This document shows positions 17,427 to 25,774 of a stretch of 64,000 bases of DNA, piece by piece. Positions within the stretch are counted from its first letter, which is position 1. Every line of letters starts with the position of its first letter. Source of the DNA: Paenibacillus sp. Soil522 (GTDB lineage Bacteria; Bacillota; Bacilli; Paenibacillales; Paenibacillaceae); assembly GCF_001428245.1 (NCBI RefSeq), contig NZ_LMRV01000027.1:1986-65985 (forward strand), written 5' to 3'. Under the pieces are notes generated by a model that searched no databases, was not told the origin of the DNA, and worked only from the letters and a program-made list of their open reading frames with translations. The position numbers and the translations under genes are program-made.

Positions 17427-18265
17427 CGGTTACAAAAAAACGCAAGAACAGTCAAAAGCGCTGGAAAATTGCCCTAATGCTCTCTATGCTAACTTTGTTG
17501 CCAGCTGTGATTGCTTACACCTTCCTTGTGCTGAATCATGACCCGTCATTAGTTAAGCTTACCGAACGATTGTTGCCAATGAGCCTAGAACACCCGCTTG
17601 GAACAGATCATCTGGGGCGTGACGTATTAACACGTTTGCTATTAGGTTCACAGCTGACGGTTGGTTATGGTCTCTTAGCACTGTTAATTGCTGTTATCAT
17701 TGGTGTGCCGTTCGGTTTGTTGGCTGGCTTTAAAGGTGGTATTGTTGATCGGATTTTCATGCGTATAGCAGACGTTTTTTTGTCATTTCCGGATACCATA
17801 GTGGCGATCGTGTTGAGTGGTTTACTAGGTGCCGGCATTGAAAATCTGCTTCTGGCCATTGTTCTGGTTAAATGGGTTAGTTATTCCCGGCTTGTTCGAA
17901 GTACAGTATTAACTGAACGGCAAAAAGACTATGTCACTATAGCTAAAATTAATGGTCTTAGTTCTGGGCGTATTATGATCAAACATATATTTCCGCATGT
18001 TATTGGAAACGTACTCGTGCTTGCCAGCCTCGATTTAGGGAAAATCATTCTGCTCATTTCTGCTCTTTCCTATATTGGACTCGGCGCTCAGCCTCCGGCA
18101 CCTGAATGGGGGGCAATGCTCAATGACGCTCGTCCGCATTTTCAATCCAATCCGACACTCATGATTTATCCGGGACTCGCGATTGTGTTTATCGTTCTCC
18201 TGTCAAACTTAACCGGAGATTACTTCCGAGATAAATTTGACGTGAAAAAGGAGGTTGGAAATTGA
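17417..18265 (+). CDS. NikC-like ABC transporter permease
   Basis: 282 residues with the DppC/NikC signature HPLGTDHLGRDVLTRLL near residue 55, about six membrane helices and the coupling loop VTIAKINGLSSGRIMIKHI. It overlaps the upstream permease gene by ten bases and has GGAAGAACAG upstream. It forms a heterodimeric pore with the preceding permease. Confidence 0.85.
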   Translation: MELAVTKKRKNSQKRWKIALMLSMLTLLPAVIAYTFLVLNHDPSLVKLTERLLPMSLEHPLGTDHLGRDVLTRLLLGSQLTVGYGLLALLIAVIIGVPFGLLAGFKGGIVDRIFMRIADVFLSFPDTIVAIVLSGLLGAGIENLLLAIVLVKWVSYSRLVRSTVLTERQKDYVTIAKINGLSSGRIMIKHIFPHVIGNVLVLASLDLGKIILLISALSYIGLGAQPPAPEWGAMLNDARPHFQSNPTLMIYPGLAIVFIVLLSNLTGDYFRDKFDVKKEVGN

Positions 18266-19062
18266 ACGTTTTAACCGTTAACCATTTATCCGTGACGGGT
18301 AAACAAAATAGGATCGTTAATGATATTTCGTTTAAAATTCAAGAGGGAGAATGGTTTGCGCTTGTTGGGCAAAGCGGCAGCGGAAAGAGCATGACTGCAT
18401 CGGCAATCGGACAATTACTATCTCCGAACCTTCAGGCAACAGGTGAAATAAATTATGCAGGCAGCAATTTATTAGCTCTATCCCCTTCGGAGATGCGTAA
18501 AATTCGCGGTAAACATCTTTCTTATATATTTCAAGACTACCAAGGTTCGTTTACACCGTTTCTTACCATCGGGCGTCATTTTGAGGAATATCAACAGCGG
18601 CATTTAGATTTATCCAAAACCGCAAGAAAACAGCAAGCCAAGCAAGCACTTGTTTCTGTAGGCCTATCTGAAGAAATTTATACCAGATACCCGGTTCAAT
18701 TAAGCGGCGGCCAGCTGCAGCGGGTATCCATCGCGATTGCTCTGCTACTAAAGCCAGATCTACTGATAGCGGACGAACCAACTACGGCATTAGACAGCGT
18801 CACTTCTTTTAAGGTTTTGGAACTATTGTCTCAGCTGCAAGCGGAAACAGGCTGTGCGATTTTGTTTATTACGCATGATTTACGTCACGTCAGAAAATAT
18901 GCGGATCGCATTGCTGTAATGAAAGACGGAGTAATTATTGAAACGGGTAACAAAGATCAGATGCTGAATCATCCAAAGCATGCTTATACAGAGCTGTTGA
19001 TCAAATCATCGCCATCACTTAGAACCAAGCTCTCATTATCGACTGAAGGAGTGATACGATGA
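18262..19062 (+). CDS. NikD-like ABC transporter ATPase
   Basis: 266 residues: Walker A GQSGSGKSM, signature LSGGQLQR, Walker B LLIADEPTTALD, H-loop ITHD. OppD/NikD group, though it ends shortly after the core fold. TTG start with GGAGG eight bases upstream, overlapping the previous stop by four bases. It energises the importer with the 19059 ATPase. Confidence 0.85.
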   Translation: MNVLTVNHLSVTGKQNRIVNDISFKIQEGEWFALVGQSGSGKSMTASAIGQLLSPNLQATGEINYAGSNLLALSPSEMRKIRGKHLSYIFQDYQGSFTPFLTIGRHFEEYQQRHLDLSKTARKQQAKQALVSVGLSEEIYTRYPVQLSGGQLQRVSIAIALLLKPDLLIADEPTTALDSVTSFKVLELLSQLQAETGCAILFITHDLRHVRKYADRIAVMKDGVIIETGNKDQMLNHPKHAYTELLIKSSPSLRTKLSLSTEGVIR

Positions 19063-19823
19063 GCTTATTAGAAGTAAATCATGTTTATAAGAAATACGAT
19101 AATGGAGCCGCTGTGCTCCAGGATGTGAGTTTTACAATGGAGAGGGGGCAATGTGTAGGTCTTGCAGGCGAAAGCGGCTGCGGTAAAAGCACGCTTGCGC
19201 GCTGCCTTTTACACATTGAGCCAATTGATGAGGGAAGTATTCTGTTCGAGGGCATACCTCTGCATAACAAAAACGAACGGAGTTTAAAACCCTATCGAAA
19301 ACATATCCAAACGGTTCTGCAAAATCCTTCTGCAGCGTTGAATCCGAAGCTTAAAATAAAAGATTCCCTAATGGATCCCTATTTGCAATTTGGCAGCCAG
19401 GCAACGATGAAACATTTTCAGTATACGAATAATAAAGACTTTGTCGCACAATTGTTAGATGCTGTAGAGCTTCCGGCAGGTCTAGCTGATCGATATCCTC
19501 ATGAACTGAGCGGCGGGCAGAAGCAGCGGGTGACTATTGCTCGCGCTATTAGTATTGAACCTGATATTATTATATTGGACGAACCAACTTCAAGCCTTGA
19601 CGTTCTATCTCAAGCTGCCGTTTTGCGTTTATTGGATGATTTGCGGGAGCAGTTAGGCACCTCTTATCTATTCATTTCACACGATCTCTCAGCAGTGTAT
19701 ACAATGAGCCAAACCGTTATGGTAATGCGCGATGGCGCTATTGTGGACCGCTTCGAGAAGGAAGAGCTCTTTTCTAAGGGACGCCATCCGTATACGCAAG
19801 AGCTTGTAGCCATGTTTGAATGA
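19059..19823 (+). CDS. NikE-like ABC transporter ATPase
   Basis: 254 residues: Walker [10 protein letters not shown], signature LSGGQKQR, Walker [14 protein letters not shown]-loop SHDLS. OppF/NikE group. ATG overlaps the preceding gene's stop by four bases (ATGA), with AGGAG upstream. Last ATPase of the five-component importer. Confidence 0.85.
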   Translation: MSLLEVNHVYKKYDNGAAVLQDVSFTMERGQCVGLAGESGCGKSTLARCLLHIEPIDEGSILFEGIPLHNKNERSLKPYRKHIQTVLQNPSAALNPKLKIKDSLMDPYLQFGSQATMKHFQYTNNKDFVAQLLDAVELPAGLADRYPHELSGGQKQRVTIARAISIEPDIIILDEPTSSLDVLSQAAVLRLLDDLREQLGTSYLFISHDLSAVYTMSQTVMVMRDGAIVDRFEKEELFSKGRHPYTQELVAMFE

Positions 19824-19848
19824 TAAATGTGTATAGGGAGAGGTATCT

Positions 19849-21165
19849 TTGAATCATCGGTCTTATCTGGCATTAGCAATTCCCCTCATTATCTCAACTT
19901 TAACAACCCCTTTACTTGGTGCTGTAGATACAGCAGTTGTCGGGCACCTGCCTGACCCTGCTTATATTGGCGGAGTAGCTGTAGGGAACATTATTTTTAA
20001 TACAATGTTCTGGTTATTTGGTTTTTTACGAGTCAGTACTTCGGGTTTTACTGCCCAGGCACATGGAGCAAATAATGAAATTCAAGGAGTTTTAGCTCTT
20101 ACAAGGCCGTTTTTCATTGCTGCTGCGGTAGGGATAAGCTTTATACTCCTTCAAGGACCTATTGAGCATTTGTCTTTAGCTCTAATGAATCCGGAAGCTG
20201 ACGTTCGTACGGTCGCGTCTGACTATTTCAGTATTCGCATATGGGGTGCCCCGTTTACTTTGTTGAATTACGTGATCCTTGGATGGTTAATGGGAATGTC
20301 CAAAATAAAAGTTTCTTTGTTCATCCAAATATTTATGAACCTTATGAATATCGTTCTTGCCTTATTGTTTGTGAGCGTGTTTGCTTGGGGGGTACCCGGT
20401 GTCGCGACAGCAACCCTTATATCAGAAGCAACAGCCTTTGTCATTGGAATGATTTTTATATGGAAGGTTTCTCCTTTTCAATTTAGGCTGCCTCCTATAA
20501 AAGAGATCGTTGATTCCGCCTCATTGGGAAAAATGATGACCGTCAACCGGGATCTGTTTATCAGAACCCTTTGTTTATTAGCCGTATTTAATCTCTTCAC
20601 GGCGAAGGGGGCTTCTTTTGGCACGGAAGTCTTGGCTGCGAATGCTGTTCTCATCCAAATTCATTACATTATGGCTTACTTCTTTGATGGATTTGCTAAT
20701 GCTTCAAGTATACTAGTTGGAAAAGCCGTAGGCTCGGGGAATCAGCGGCTTTATAAGAAGACTCTTATGTTATCGTGCCAATGGGCTGTCCTTTCGTCTC
20801 TATTTATCGCAGGTACTTACTATCTGTTTAGTGAATACTTCATTCAGTTATTTACACGTATACCGGATGTCATCAATTTGGCTAACACGTACGGATTGTG
20901 GATTTTGCTGTTTCCGCTTTCGGCAAGTTTCGGTATTATTCTCTATGGTGTGTTTACTGGGGCAACCGAAGCTTCATCCATTCGAAACTCGATGATTTTG
21001 GCATTGATGGTTTATCTGATTGCTCATTTTACATTGGTGCCTAACTTTCATAATCACGGCCTATGGTTAGCTTTCATTGTATTTAGTATAGGGCGGTCGG
21101 CGTTTTTAGCGATCTTTATTCCGAAATTGAACCGGAAGCTGTTCTCTAAAGCGTATAATGAATGA
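19849..21165 (+). CDS. MATE-family efflux protein (DinF-like)
   Basis: 438 residues with twelve predicted membrane helices and the MATE start LAIPLIISTLTTPLLGAVDT. It resembles the DinF branch of Na+/H+-coupled exporters. TTG at 19849 has GGGAGAGG upstream and sits 26 bases after the NikE-like gene, with a terminator only after it, so it belongs to the nik-like operon. A small-molecule exporter in an import operon under Zur control suggests secretion of a zinc chelator and reuptake of its complex; that is inference. No chelator biosynthesis genes are visible nearby. Confidence 0.8.
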   Translation: MNHRSYLALAIPLIISTLTTPLLGAVDTAVVGHLPDPAYIGGVAVGNIIFNTMFWLFGFLRVSTSGFTAQAHGANNEIQGVLALTRPFFIAAAVGISFILLQGPIEHLSLALMNPEADVRTVASDYFSIRIWGAPFTLLNYVILGWLMGMSKIKVSLFIQIFMNLMNIVLALLFVSVFAWGVPGVATATLISEATAFVIGMIFIWKVSPFQFRLPPIKEIVDSASLGKMMTVNRDLFIRTLCLLAVFNLFTAKGASFGTEVLAANAVLIQIHYIMAYFFDGFANASSILVGKAVGSGNQRLYKKTLMLSCQWAVLSSLFIAGTYYLFSEYFIQLFTRIPDVINLANTYGLWILLFPLSASFGIILYGVFTGATEASSIRNSMILALMVYLIAHFTLVPNFHNHGLWLAFIVFSIGRSAFLAIFIPKLNRKLFSKAYNE

Positions 21166-21211
21166 GTGCTCTGTATTGACGAATGAGAAGTCAGTTGATA
21201 CAATTTATTAA

Positions 21212-21226
21212 ACGTAATCATTACCA
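21212..21226. promoter_or_regulatory. Zur-like site after MATE gene
   Basis: ACGTAATCATTACCA matches 13 of 15 positions of the Zur palindrome. It lies before the terminator, and so could act on the zur promoter together with the perfect box at 21265. Confidence 0.5.
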
Positions 21227-21231
21227 TTAAG

Positions 21232-21250
21232 CCGACCTTGGTCGGTTTTT
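21232..21250 (+). terminator. Rho-independent terminator
   Basis: CCGACC/GGTCGG stem with a two-base gap followed by TTTTT, ending the nik-like/MATE operon. Confidence 0.75.
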
Positions 21251-21264
21251 CTCTCATGTAAATA

Positions 21265-21279
21265 TCGTAATTATTACGA
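21265..21279. promoter_or_regulatory. Perfect Zur box before zur-znuCBA
   Basis: TCGTAATTATTACGA is an exact 7-1-7 palindrome equal to the Bacillus Zur consensus, 38 bases before the zur start, implying autoregulation of the zur-znuCBA-ferredoxin operon. Confidence 0.85.
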
Positions 21280-21316
21280 ATTAAACTCGAAGCATCTAAG
21301 AAAGGCGGTACAGTCA

Positions 21317-21775
21317 GTGAAGGAACGGGATGCAGAGCTTATTGTTCAGTCCATGACCAGACATGGCCTGCGAATAACAGAACAGCGCAGAACGATTGCC
21401 CGGCTGTTAGCTAACGCTTCCGGATTTTTGACGGCTAAGGAAGTGTTTCTTGGTATGGTCGATAAATACAACGGTCTTAGCTTTGATACGGTATATCGTA
21501 ATTTGAAATTGTTAGAGGAATTAGGTGTGATCGAGCAATTTCAGATAGAGGATAGCAACAAGTATCGAGTGGGCTACTTCGGACATCATCGCCATCATCA
21601 TCACTTGATCTGTCTGACATGCAGCCGTCTTATTCCGCTCGAATATTGCCCTATGGACCATTTTCAGGCTCCTGATCAATTTCAAATTGTAAAGCATAAA
21701 TTTGAAATTTATGGCTATTGTGACAATTGTCAGCGGCATGGTGTGGGAGAAGCAGCCGGTACGATGCCGGCTTAA
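21317..21775 (+). CDS. zur: Fur-family regulator, zinc-responsive (Zur)
   Basis: 152 residues. The N-terminal winged helix (about 10-85, including SFDTVYRNLKLLEELGVI) is followed by a dimerisation and metal domain rich in histidine (GHHRHHHH) with the structural zinc pairs CLTC and CDNC. These fit Fur-family proteins; the assignment to Zur rests on the upstream Zur box and the following znuCBA genes. GTG start with a GGCGG-type site. When loaded with zinc it should repress its own operon and the other sites listed. Confidence 0.9.
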   Translation: MKERDAELIVQSMTRHGLRITEQRRTIARLLANASGFLTAKEVFLGMVDKYNGLSFDTVYRNLKLLEELGVIEQFQIEDSNKYRVGYFGHHRHHHHLICLTCSRLIPLEYCPMDHFQAPDQFQIVKHKFEIYGYCDNCQRHGVGEAAGTMPA

Positions 21776-21810
21776 CCTCCTGCAAATTTAAGAATGAAAG
21801 GATGATTACA

Positions 21811-22518
21811 TTGCTCTTAGCTTCCATGAATAAAGTGGTGTTCGGTTATAGCGATGCGCCCTGCTTAGAAAATGCAAGCATGGATATTTATTCTGGCGAA
21901 TTCGTCGCGGTAACGGGCCCGAACGGCGCTTCCAAATCAACGCTGCTCAAGCTGGCGCTGGGCTTACTCAAGCCGTGGTGCGGAGATATTTACTTGGCTA
22001 AGCAGAATCAGATTGGCAAGAAGCTGGTTATTGGTTATGTTCCACAACAGATTGCCGCATTCAACAGCGGATTTCCAAGTACGATTCTGGAATTTGTGCG
22101 GTCGGGTACCTATGTAAAGGGTTCTTGGCTTCGTAAGCTCGGACCAAGAGATCACGCCTTTACGGAGCAGGCGCTCCGTCAAGTGGGGATGTGGGATCAC
22201 CGCAATAGGAAGATCGGCGAGCTGTCAGGCGGACAGAAGCAGCGGATTTGCATTGCCCGAGCTTTAGCTCAGCAGCCGGACTTACTCATTATGGATGAGC
22301 CTACTACCGGAATGGATCAGGAAAGCAGATTCGGCTTCTATGAATTGATGCACCATCATGTGAAAGAGCATGGAAGGACCGTCGTTATGGTTACCCATGG
22401 TCTTACAGAGGTCCGCTCTTATCTGGATCGAATTATTGAGCTGGAAAGGAAGGAGGACGGAGGATGGAAATGCTGCACTACGACTTCATGCAGCGGGCAT
22501 TTTTCGCCGGTGGGATAA
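21811..22518 (+). CDS. znuC: Zinc ABC transporter ATPase
   Basis: 235 residues: Walker A GPNGASKST (a Ser replaces the usual second Gly, as seen in some Firmicute zinc ATPases), Q-loop VPQQ, signature LSGGQKQR, Walker B LLIMDEPTTG. TTG at 21811 with GAAAGG upstream is the best-spaced start; an ATG nine bases earlier abuts the ribosome binding site. The C-terminus runs 55 bases into znuB. Energises ZnuB-mediated zinc import. Confidence 0.9.
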   Translation: MLLASMNKVVFGYSDAPCLENASMDIYSGEFVAVTGPNGASKSTLLKLALGLLKPWCGDIYLAKQNQIGKKLVIGYVPQQIAAFNSGFPSTILEFVRSGTYVKGSWLRKLGPRDHAFTEQALRQVGMWDHRNRKIGELSGGQKQRICIARALAQQPDLLIMDEPTTGMDQESRFGFYELMHHHVKEHGRTVVMVTHGLTEVRSYLDRIIELERKEDGGWKCCTTTSCSGHFSPVG

Positions 22519-23390
22519 TCGCTCTTGTTGCTTCCGTACTTGGTGTGTATCTTATGCTCAGGCGCCAGGCGCTGATGGCTGATATGCTCTCGCATGTCTC
22601 GCTGGCAGGAGTAGCAGGAGGCGTATATCTTCATCTCAATCCGGCGCTTACCGGCTTTGCTATTGCGGTTGTCGGGGCCATTGCTGTGGAATATGTAAGA
22701 AGATCGTACAAGACTTACAGTGAGATCTCTACAGCTATTATTATGATTGGCGGCTTGTCCAGCGCGGTTGTTCTAATGAGCTTGAATCAAGGCATGAACA
22801 AAGGCTTCTCCTCCTATTTGTTCGGGTCTGTCGTAGCCGTGAATCAAACAGAATTGTCATTAATGATAGCAGTAGCCATTATAGGGGCAGTATTTTTTAT
22901 TGTGTTCCGCAGACCTTTGTATCAGTTAACCTTCGATGAGGAGACGGCTGCGACGAATGGTATTCCGGTCAAGTGGATCTCACTGTTTTTTAGCGTCATT
23001 ACCGGTATGATTGTCGCAGCAGCTATGCCGATTGTCGGCGTTCTGTTAGTATCCTCTCTTATCGTACTGCCCGCTGCACTTGCAATCCGGGTTTCACCAA
23101 GCTTTACATCTGCCTTATTCATCGCTATGGGAATTGGATTAACTGGCGTTTTTTCCGGTCTAACTGCCTCTTATGAGCTTAGCACGCCGCCCGGAGGAAC
23201 GATTGCACTTGTACTCTTAGTCCTGTTGTTTGCTGGAATTGGCGTAAAGAAGCTGACGTTATACGCAGGCAAATTAAGAAATAAGAAGACAAGCAGCAAG
23301 GCGGATATCGTTAATACCGTATTTCCTCGATTCACTAAGAACTCATCTATTCATACAAATGGAGGCAAAGAAAATGAAAGCATGGTCTAG
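22464..23390 (+). CDS. znuB: Zinc ABC transporter permease
   Basis: 308 residues, about eight membrane helices, with the ZnuB/MntB start FFAGGIIALVASVLGVYL and the SHVSLAG coupling region. It has a strong GGAGGACGGAGG site and overlaps znuC by 55 bases. The C-terminal tail after residue ~275 is hydrophilic. Forms the channel for zinc delivered by ZnuA. Confidence 0.9.
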   Translation: MEMLHYDFMQRAFFAGGIIALVASVLGVYLMLRRQALMADMLSHVSLAGVAGGVYLHLNPALTGFAIAVVGAIAVEYVRRSYKTYSEISTAIIMIGGLSSAVVLMSLNQGMNKGFSSYLFGSVVAVNQTELSLMIAVAIIGAVFFIVFRRPLYQLTFDEETAATNGIPVKWISLFFSVITGMIVAAAMPIVGVLLVSSLIVLPAALAIRVSPSFTSALFIAMGIGLTGVFSGLTASYELSTPPGGTIALVLLVLLFAGIGVKKLTLYAGKLRNKKTSSKADIVNTVFPRFTKNSSIHTNGGKENESMV

Positions 23391-24345
23391 CAAAATCATT
23401 CTAATCTCTGCAGTAACCGCATTACTATTAGCAGGATGCGGAGGGAATAACGATGGTATTAAAAACGGCAACATCGAGTCTGAGGGCAGCGGCAAGAAGT
23501 TAAAGGTTGTAACGTCTTTCTATCCGATGTACGAATTCAGTAAGCAGGTTGCCGGCGAGCACGCTGACGTTATCAGCTTAATTCCGGCAGGCGTAGAACC
23601 GCATGACTGGGAGCCAAGCGCCAAGGATATGGCTAATATTAAAGAAGCGGATCTATTCGTCTATAACGGGATTGTCGAAGGCTGGGCAGAGCAAGCACTA
23701 GAGAGCGCACCGAATGATAAGCGTGTCGTGGTAGAAGCAAGCGGCGGAGTACAGCTAATGGAAGGCGTAGAGCATGAAGAAGAAGGCCATGAGGAAGAAG
23801 AGCATGAAGAAGAGGGGCACGGCCTCGATCCGCACATCTGGTTGAGTCCGGTATTGGCGCAGCGGGAAGTGCTTGCGATTCAGGAAGCATTCATGAAGGC
23901 GGATCCGGAGCATAAAGATGATTATAAGGCGAATGCGGATGCATACATGGCTAAGCTGAAAGAACTGGATGATGCCTTTAAATCCGGACTTCAAGGCATT
24001 AAGCATACCGAATTTGTAACCCAGCATGCGGCATTCGGCTATCTCGCTAAGGAATATGGTCTGACCCAGGTTCCGATTGCGGGGCTGTCGCCGGAACAGG
24101 AGCCGTCTCCAGAGCAGATGGCGGAAGTGGTTGCGTTTGCGAAAGAGCGTGAGATCAAAACGATTTTATTTGAGACGCTCGTCGATCCAAAGATTGCTCA
24201 GACGATCGCGGATGAGATCGGAGCTAAAACGGACGTGCTTAATCCGATCGAAGGGCTGACGGAAGAGGAAAAGAAGGACAATCTCGACTATATCGGCATT
24301 ATGGCCAAGAACCTGGAAGCCTTGAAAAAAGCATTAAACGAATAG
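23374..24345 (+). CDS. znuA: Zinc-binding lipoprotein of ABC importer
   Basis: 323 residues. Signal with lipobox LLLAGC, then a cluster A-I binding protein: VTSFYPMYEF, VEPHDWEPS, a Glu/His-rich flexible loop (about 130-150, alternating HEEE) and the DPHIWLSP zinc ligand region. The acidic His loop marks zinc-type proteins. ATG at 23374 with GGAGG upstream; it overlaps the end of znuB by 17 bases. Delivers zinc to ZnuB outside the membrane. Confidence 0.9.
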   Translation: MKAWSSKIILISAVTALLLAGCGGNNDGIKNGNIESEGSGKKLKVVTSFYPMYEFSKQVAGEHADVISLIPAGVEPHDWEPSAKDMANIKEADLFVYNGIVEGWAEQALESAPNDKRVVVEASGGVQLMEGVEHEEEGHEEEEHEEEGHGLDPHIWLSPVLAQREVLAIQEAFMKADPEHKDDYKANADAYMAKLKELDDAFKSGLQGIKHTEFVTQHAAFGYLAKEYGLTQVPIAGLSPEQEPSPEQMAEVVAFAKEREIKTILFETLVDPKIAQTIADEIGAKTDVLNPIEGLTEEEKKDNLDYIGIMAKNLEALKKALNE

Positions 24346-24369
24346 GTGATGAAAGGGGCTTAGCGAGTA

Positions 24370-24738
24370 ATGGCGACATGGAATTTGTCCGGAACGAAGC
24401 ATCATCTTCTTCTATGCAACGGTGGAAGCTGCATGCTAAGTCATGCGGAAGAGGTGACGCATGCCATACGAGACGAGATTAACTTGCATAGTGCGGATTC
24501 GCTCATTCATACGACGAGAACACTGTGCAACGGAAGGTGCAGCGATGCTTGCACCGTCGTTCTATATCCCCAGGGTATTTGGTATCATAACCTCACTCCT
24601 TCTCTTGGAAGGGAGCTCATTCGTCGGCTTCTAGAAGAAAAGAATCCTCTGCTTGAACAGATTTCCTATACGTATCAGCATCAGCAGTTTGTTGCAACCG
24701 GCCGTGCCGCAGTTGGAGAATTTAAATCAGTAAAGTGA
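24370..24738 (+). CDS. Thioredoxin-like [2Fe-2S] ferredoxin
   Basis: 122 residues with the thioredoxin-fold ferredoxin pattern: LLLCNGGSC near the N-terminus and CNGRCSDACTVVLYPQG near residue 55, giving the four cysteines for a [2Fe-2S] cluster. It follows znuA by 24 bases with AAGGGG upstream and precedes the operon terminator, so it belongs to the Zur-controlled unit. Its zinc-related role is not known; similar ferredoxins often sit beside cobalamin or metal genes. Confidence 0.75.
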   Translation: MATWNLSGTKHHLLLCNGGSCMLSHAEEVTHAIRDEINLHSADSLIHTTRTLCNGRCSDACTVVLYPQGIWYHNLTPSLGRELIRRLLEEKNPLLEQISYTYQHQQFVATGRAAVGEFKSVK

Positions 24739-24753
24739 ACCCGATGAACGTGA

Positions 24754-24792
24754 AAAACCCATGAAGCACCAATGCTTCATGGGTTTGGGTTT
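24754..24792 (+). terminator. Rho-independent terminator
   Basis: Long stem AAACCCATGAAGCA / TGCTTCATGGGTTT with a short loop, followed by GGGTTT. The T-run is interrupted but the stem is perfect. Confidence 0.75.
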
Positions 24793-24821
24793 CGGTCGGT
24801 TTGGACGGGCTGCTTCCATTA

Positions 24822-25733
24822 TCATGCTCCGACGACATTCGCTTGAAAAAAAGCTTTTGAAATCAAGAAACCCAGCTGATTGCAGCATTGTAACCATTCA
24901 TGAAGCGAATCGGAAACGCCAAGCCCGGGATCTGGCAGTACCGCATAATCAAAGCCTTCCTGCTTGATTGCCTTTAAATAGCTTTCCAACGATGTAAAAG
25001 CAAATGGGATGGAGCGCGGAAAATGGGGATTCAGAATCAAAAATTCCGTCACTTTTGCAAAAGTTACGTGATCAGCATGTAATTTGCGGAAGGCTTCATA
25101 GCCGCCGACTGATTTTAACAGCACGATCATGCGGTTATAATGGTTCTGGTCTTGAGAAGAAGCGGGATCACGAATCAAATTTGTATGGACGGTTTGAAGA
25201 ATACGTACCGTGTTTTCCGTACGCTCCAAATATTTGCCGGCTTGAAGGAAATTCCATTCCTGTTCCCGAAGCATGGTTGAATCCGCTGCGCCGTTAAAGA
25301 GAGATATCCACTCTCTCACGCGCTGATAGAACTTGGAGGGGGATTGCTGCATCATCTTATTGATATCCTGATCATGCAGCCAGAGATATAAGGAATTCGT
25401 AATTTCCCACAGCTCTTTCGGCAGCAGCTGCCGTAAAGCCCGGATATTATTTCTTGTCTGCTGAATAATAGAATAGATCGAATTGCTGTTCGTACGCTCA
25501 AAAGTCAGAAAATGAAGGACAGTCCATTCATTCGCAATGGCGTTATCTTCCTTGAATTTGGCGAGATCTCCTACTGCCGCCACAAGCTTTTCCCATATGT
25601 AATCCCGATCATTATCGTTTCCTTTTAATTCATGCCGCATATGATAATTGGCATCAATCAGCCTGGAATGATTTTCGGCTCTTTCCATATAACGTCCTGC
25701 CCAGAATAACCATTCCGCGTAGCGATTTATCAT
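24822..25733 (-). CDS. Alpha-E domain protein (COG2307)
   Basis: 303 residues, all-helical, beginning LFWAGRYMERAENHSRLID, which is the family signature, with further helical repeats (YLERTENTVRILQ). Proteins of this family are usually encoded next to a circularly permuted ATP-grasp protein, as here, and are thought to help form or transfer a peptide bond; no reaction is proven to my knowledge. Translation starts at ATG 25733, 42 bases downstream of the ATP-grasp stop. Probably one operon. Confidence 0.85.
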   Translation of the reverse strand: MINRYAEWLFWAGRYMERAENHSRLIDANYHMRHELKGNDNDRDYIWEKLVAAVGDLAKFKEDNAIANEWTVLHFLTFERTNSNSIYSIIQQTRNNIRALRQLLPKELWEITNSLYLWLHDQDINKMMQQSPSKFYQRVREWISLFNGAADSTMLREQEWNFLQAGKYLERTENTVRILQTVHTNLIRDPASSQDQNHYNRMIVLLKSVGGYEAFRKLHADHVTFAKVTEFLILNPHFPRSIPFAFTSLESYLKAIKQEGFDYAVLPDPGLGVSDSLHEWLQCCNQLGFLISKAFFQANVVGA

Positions 25734-25774
25734 TGTTCATCCGCCTTTATAAATAGTGAATTACTTTGGAAAAT

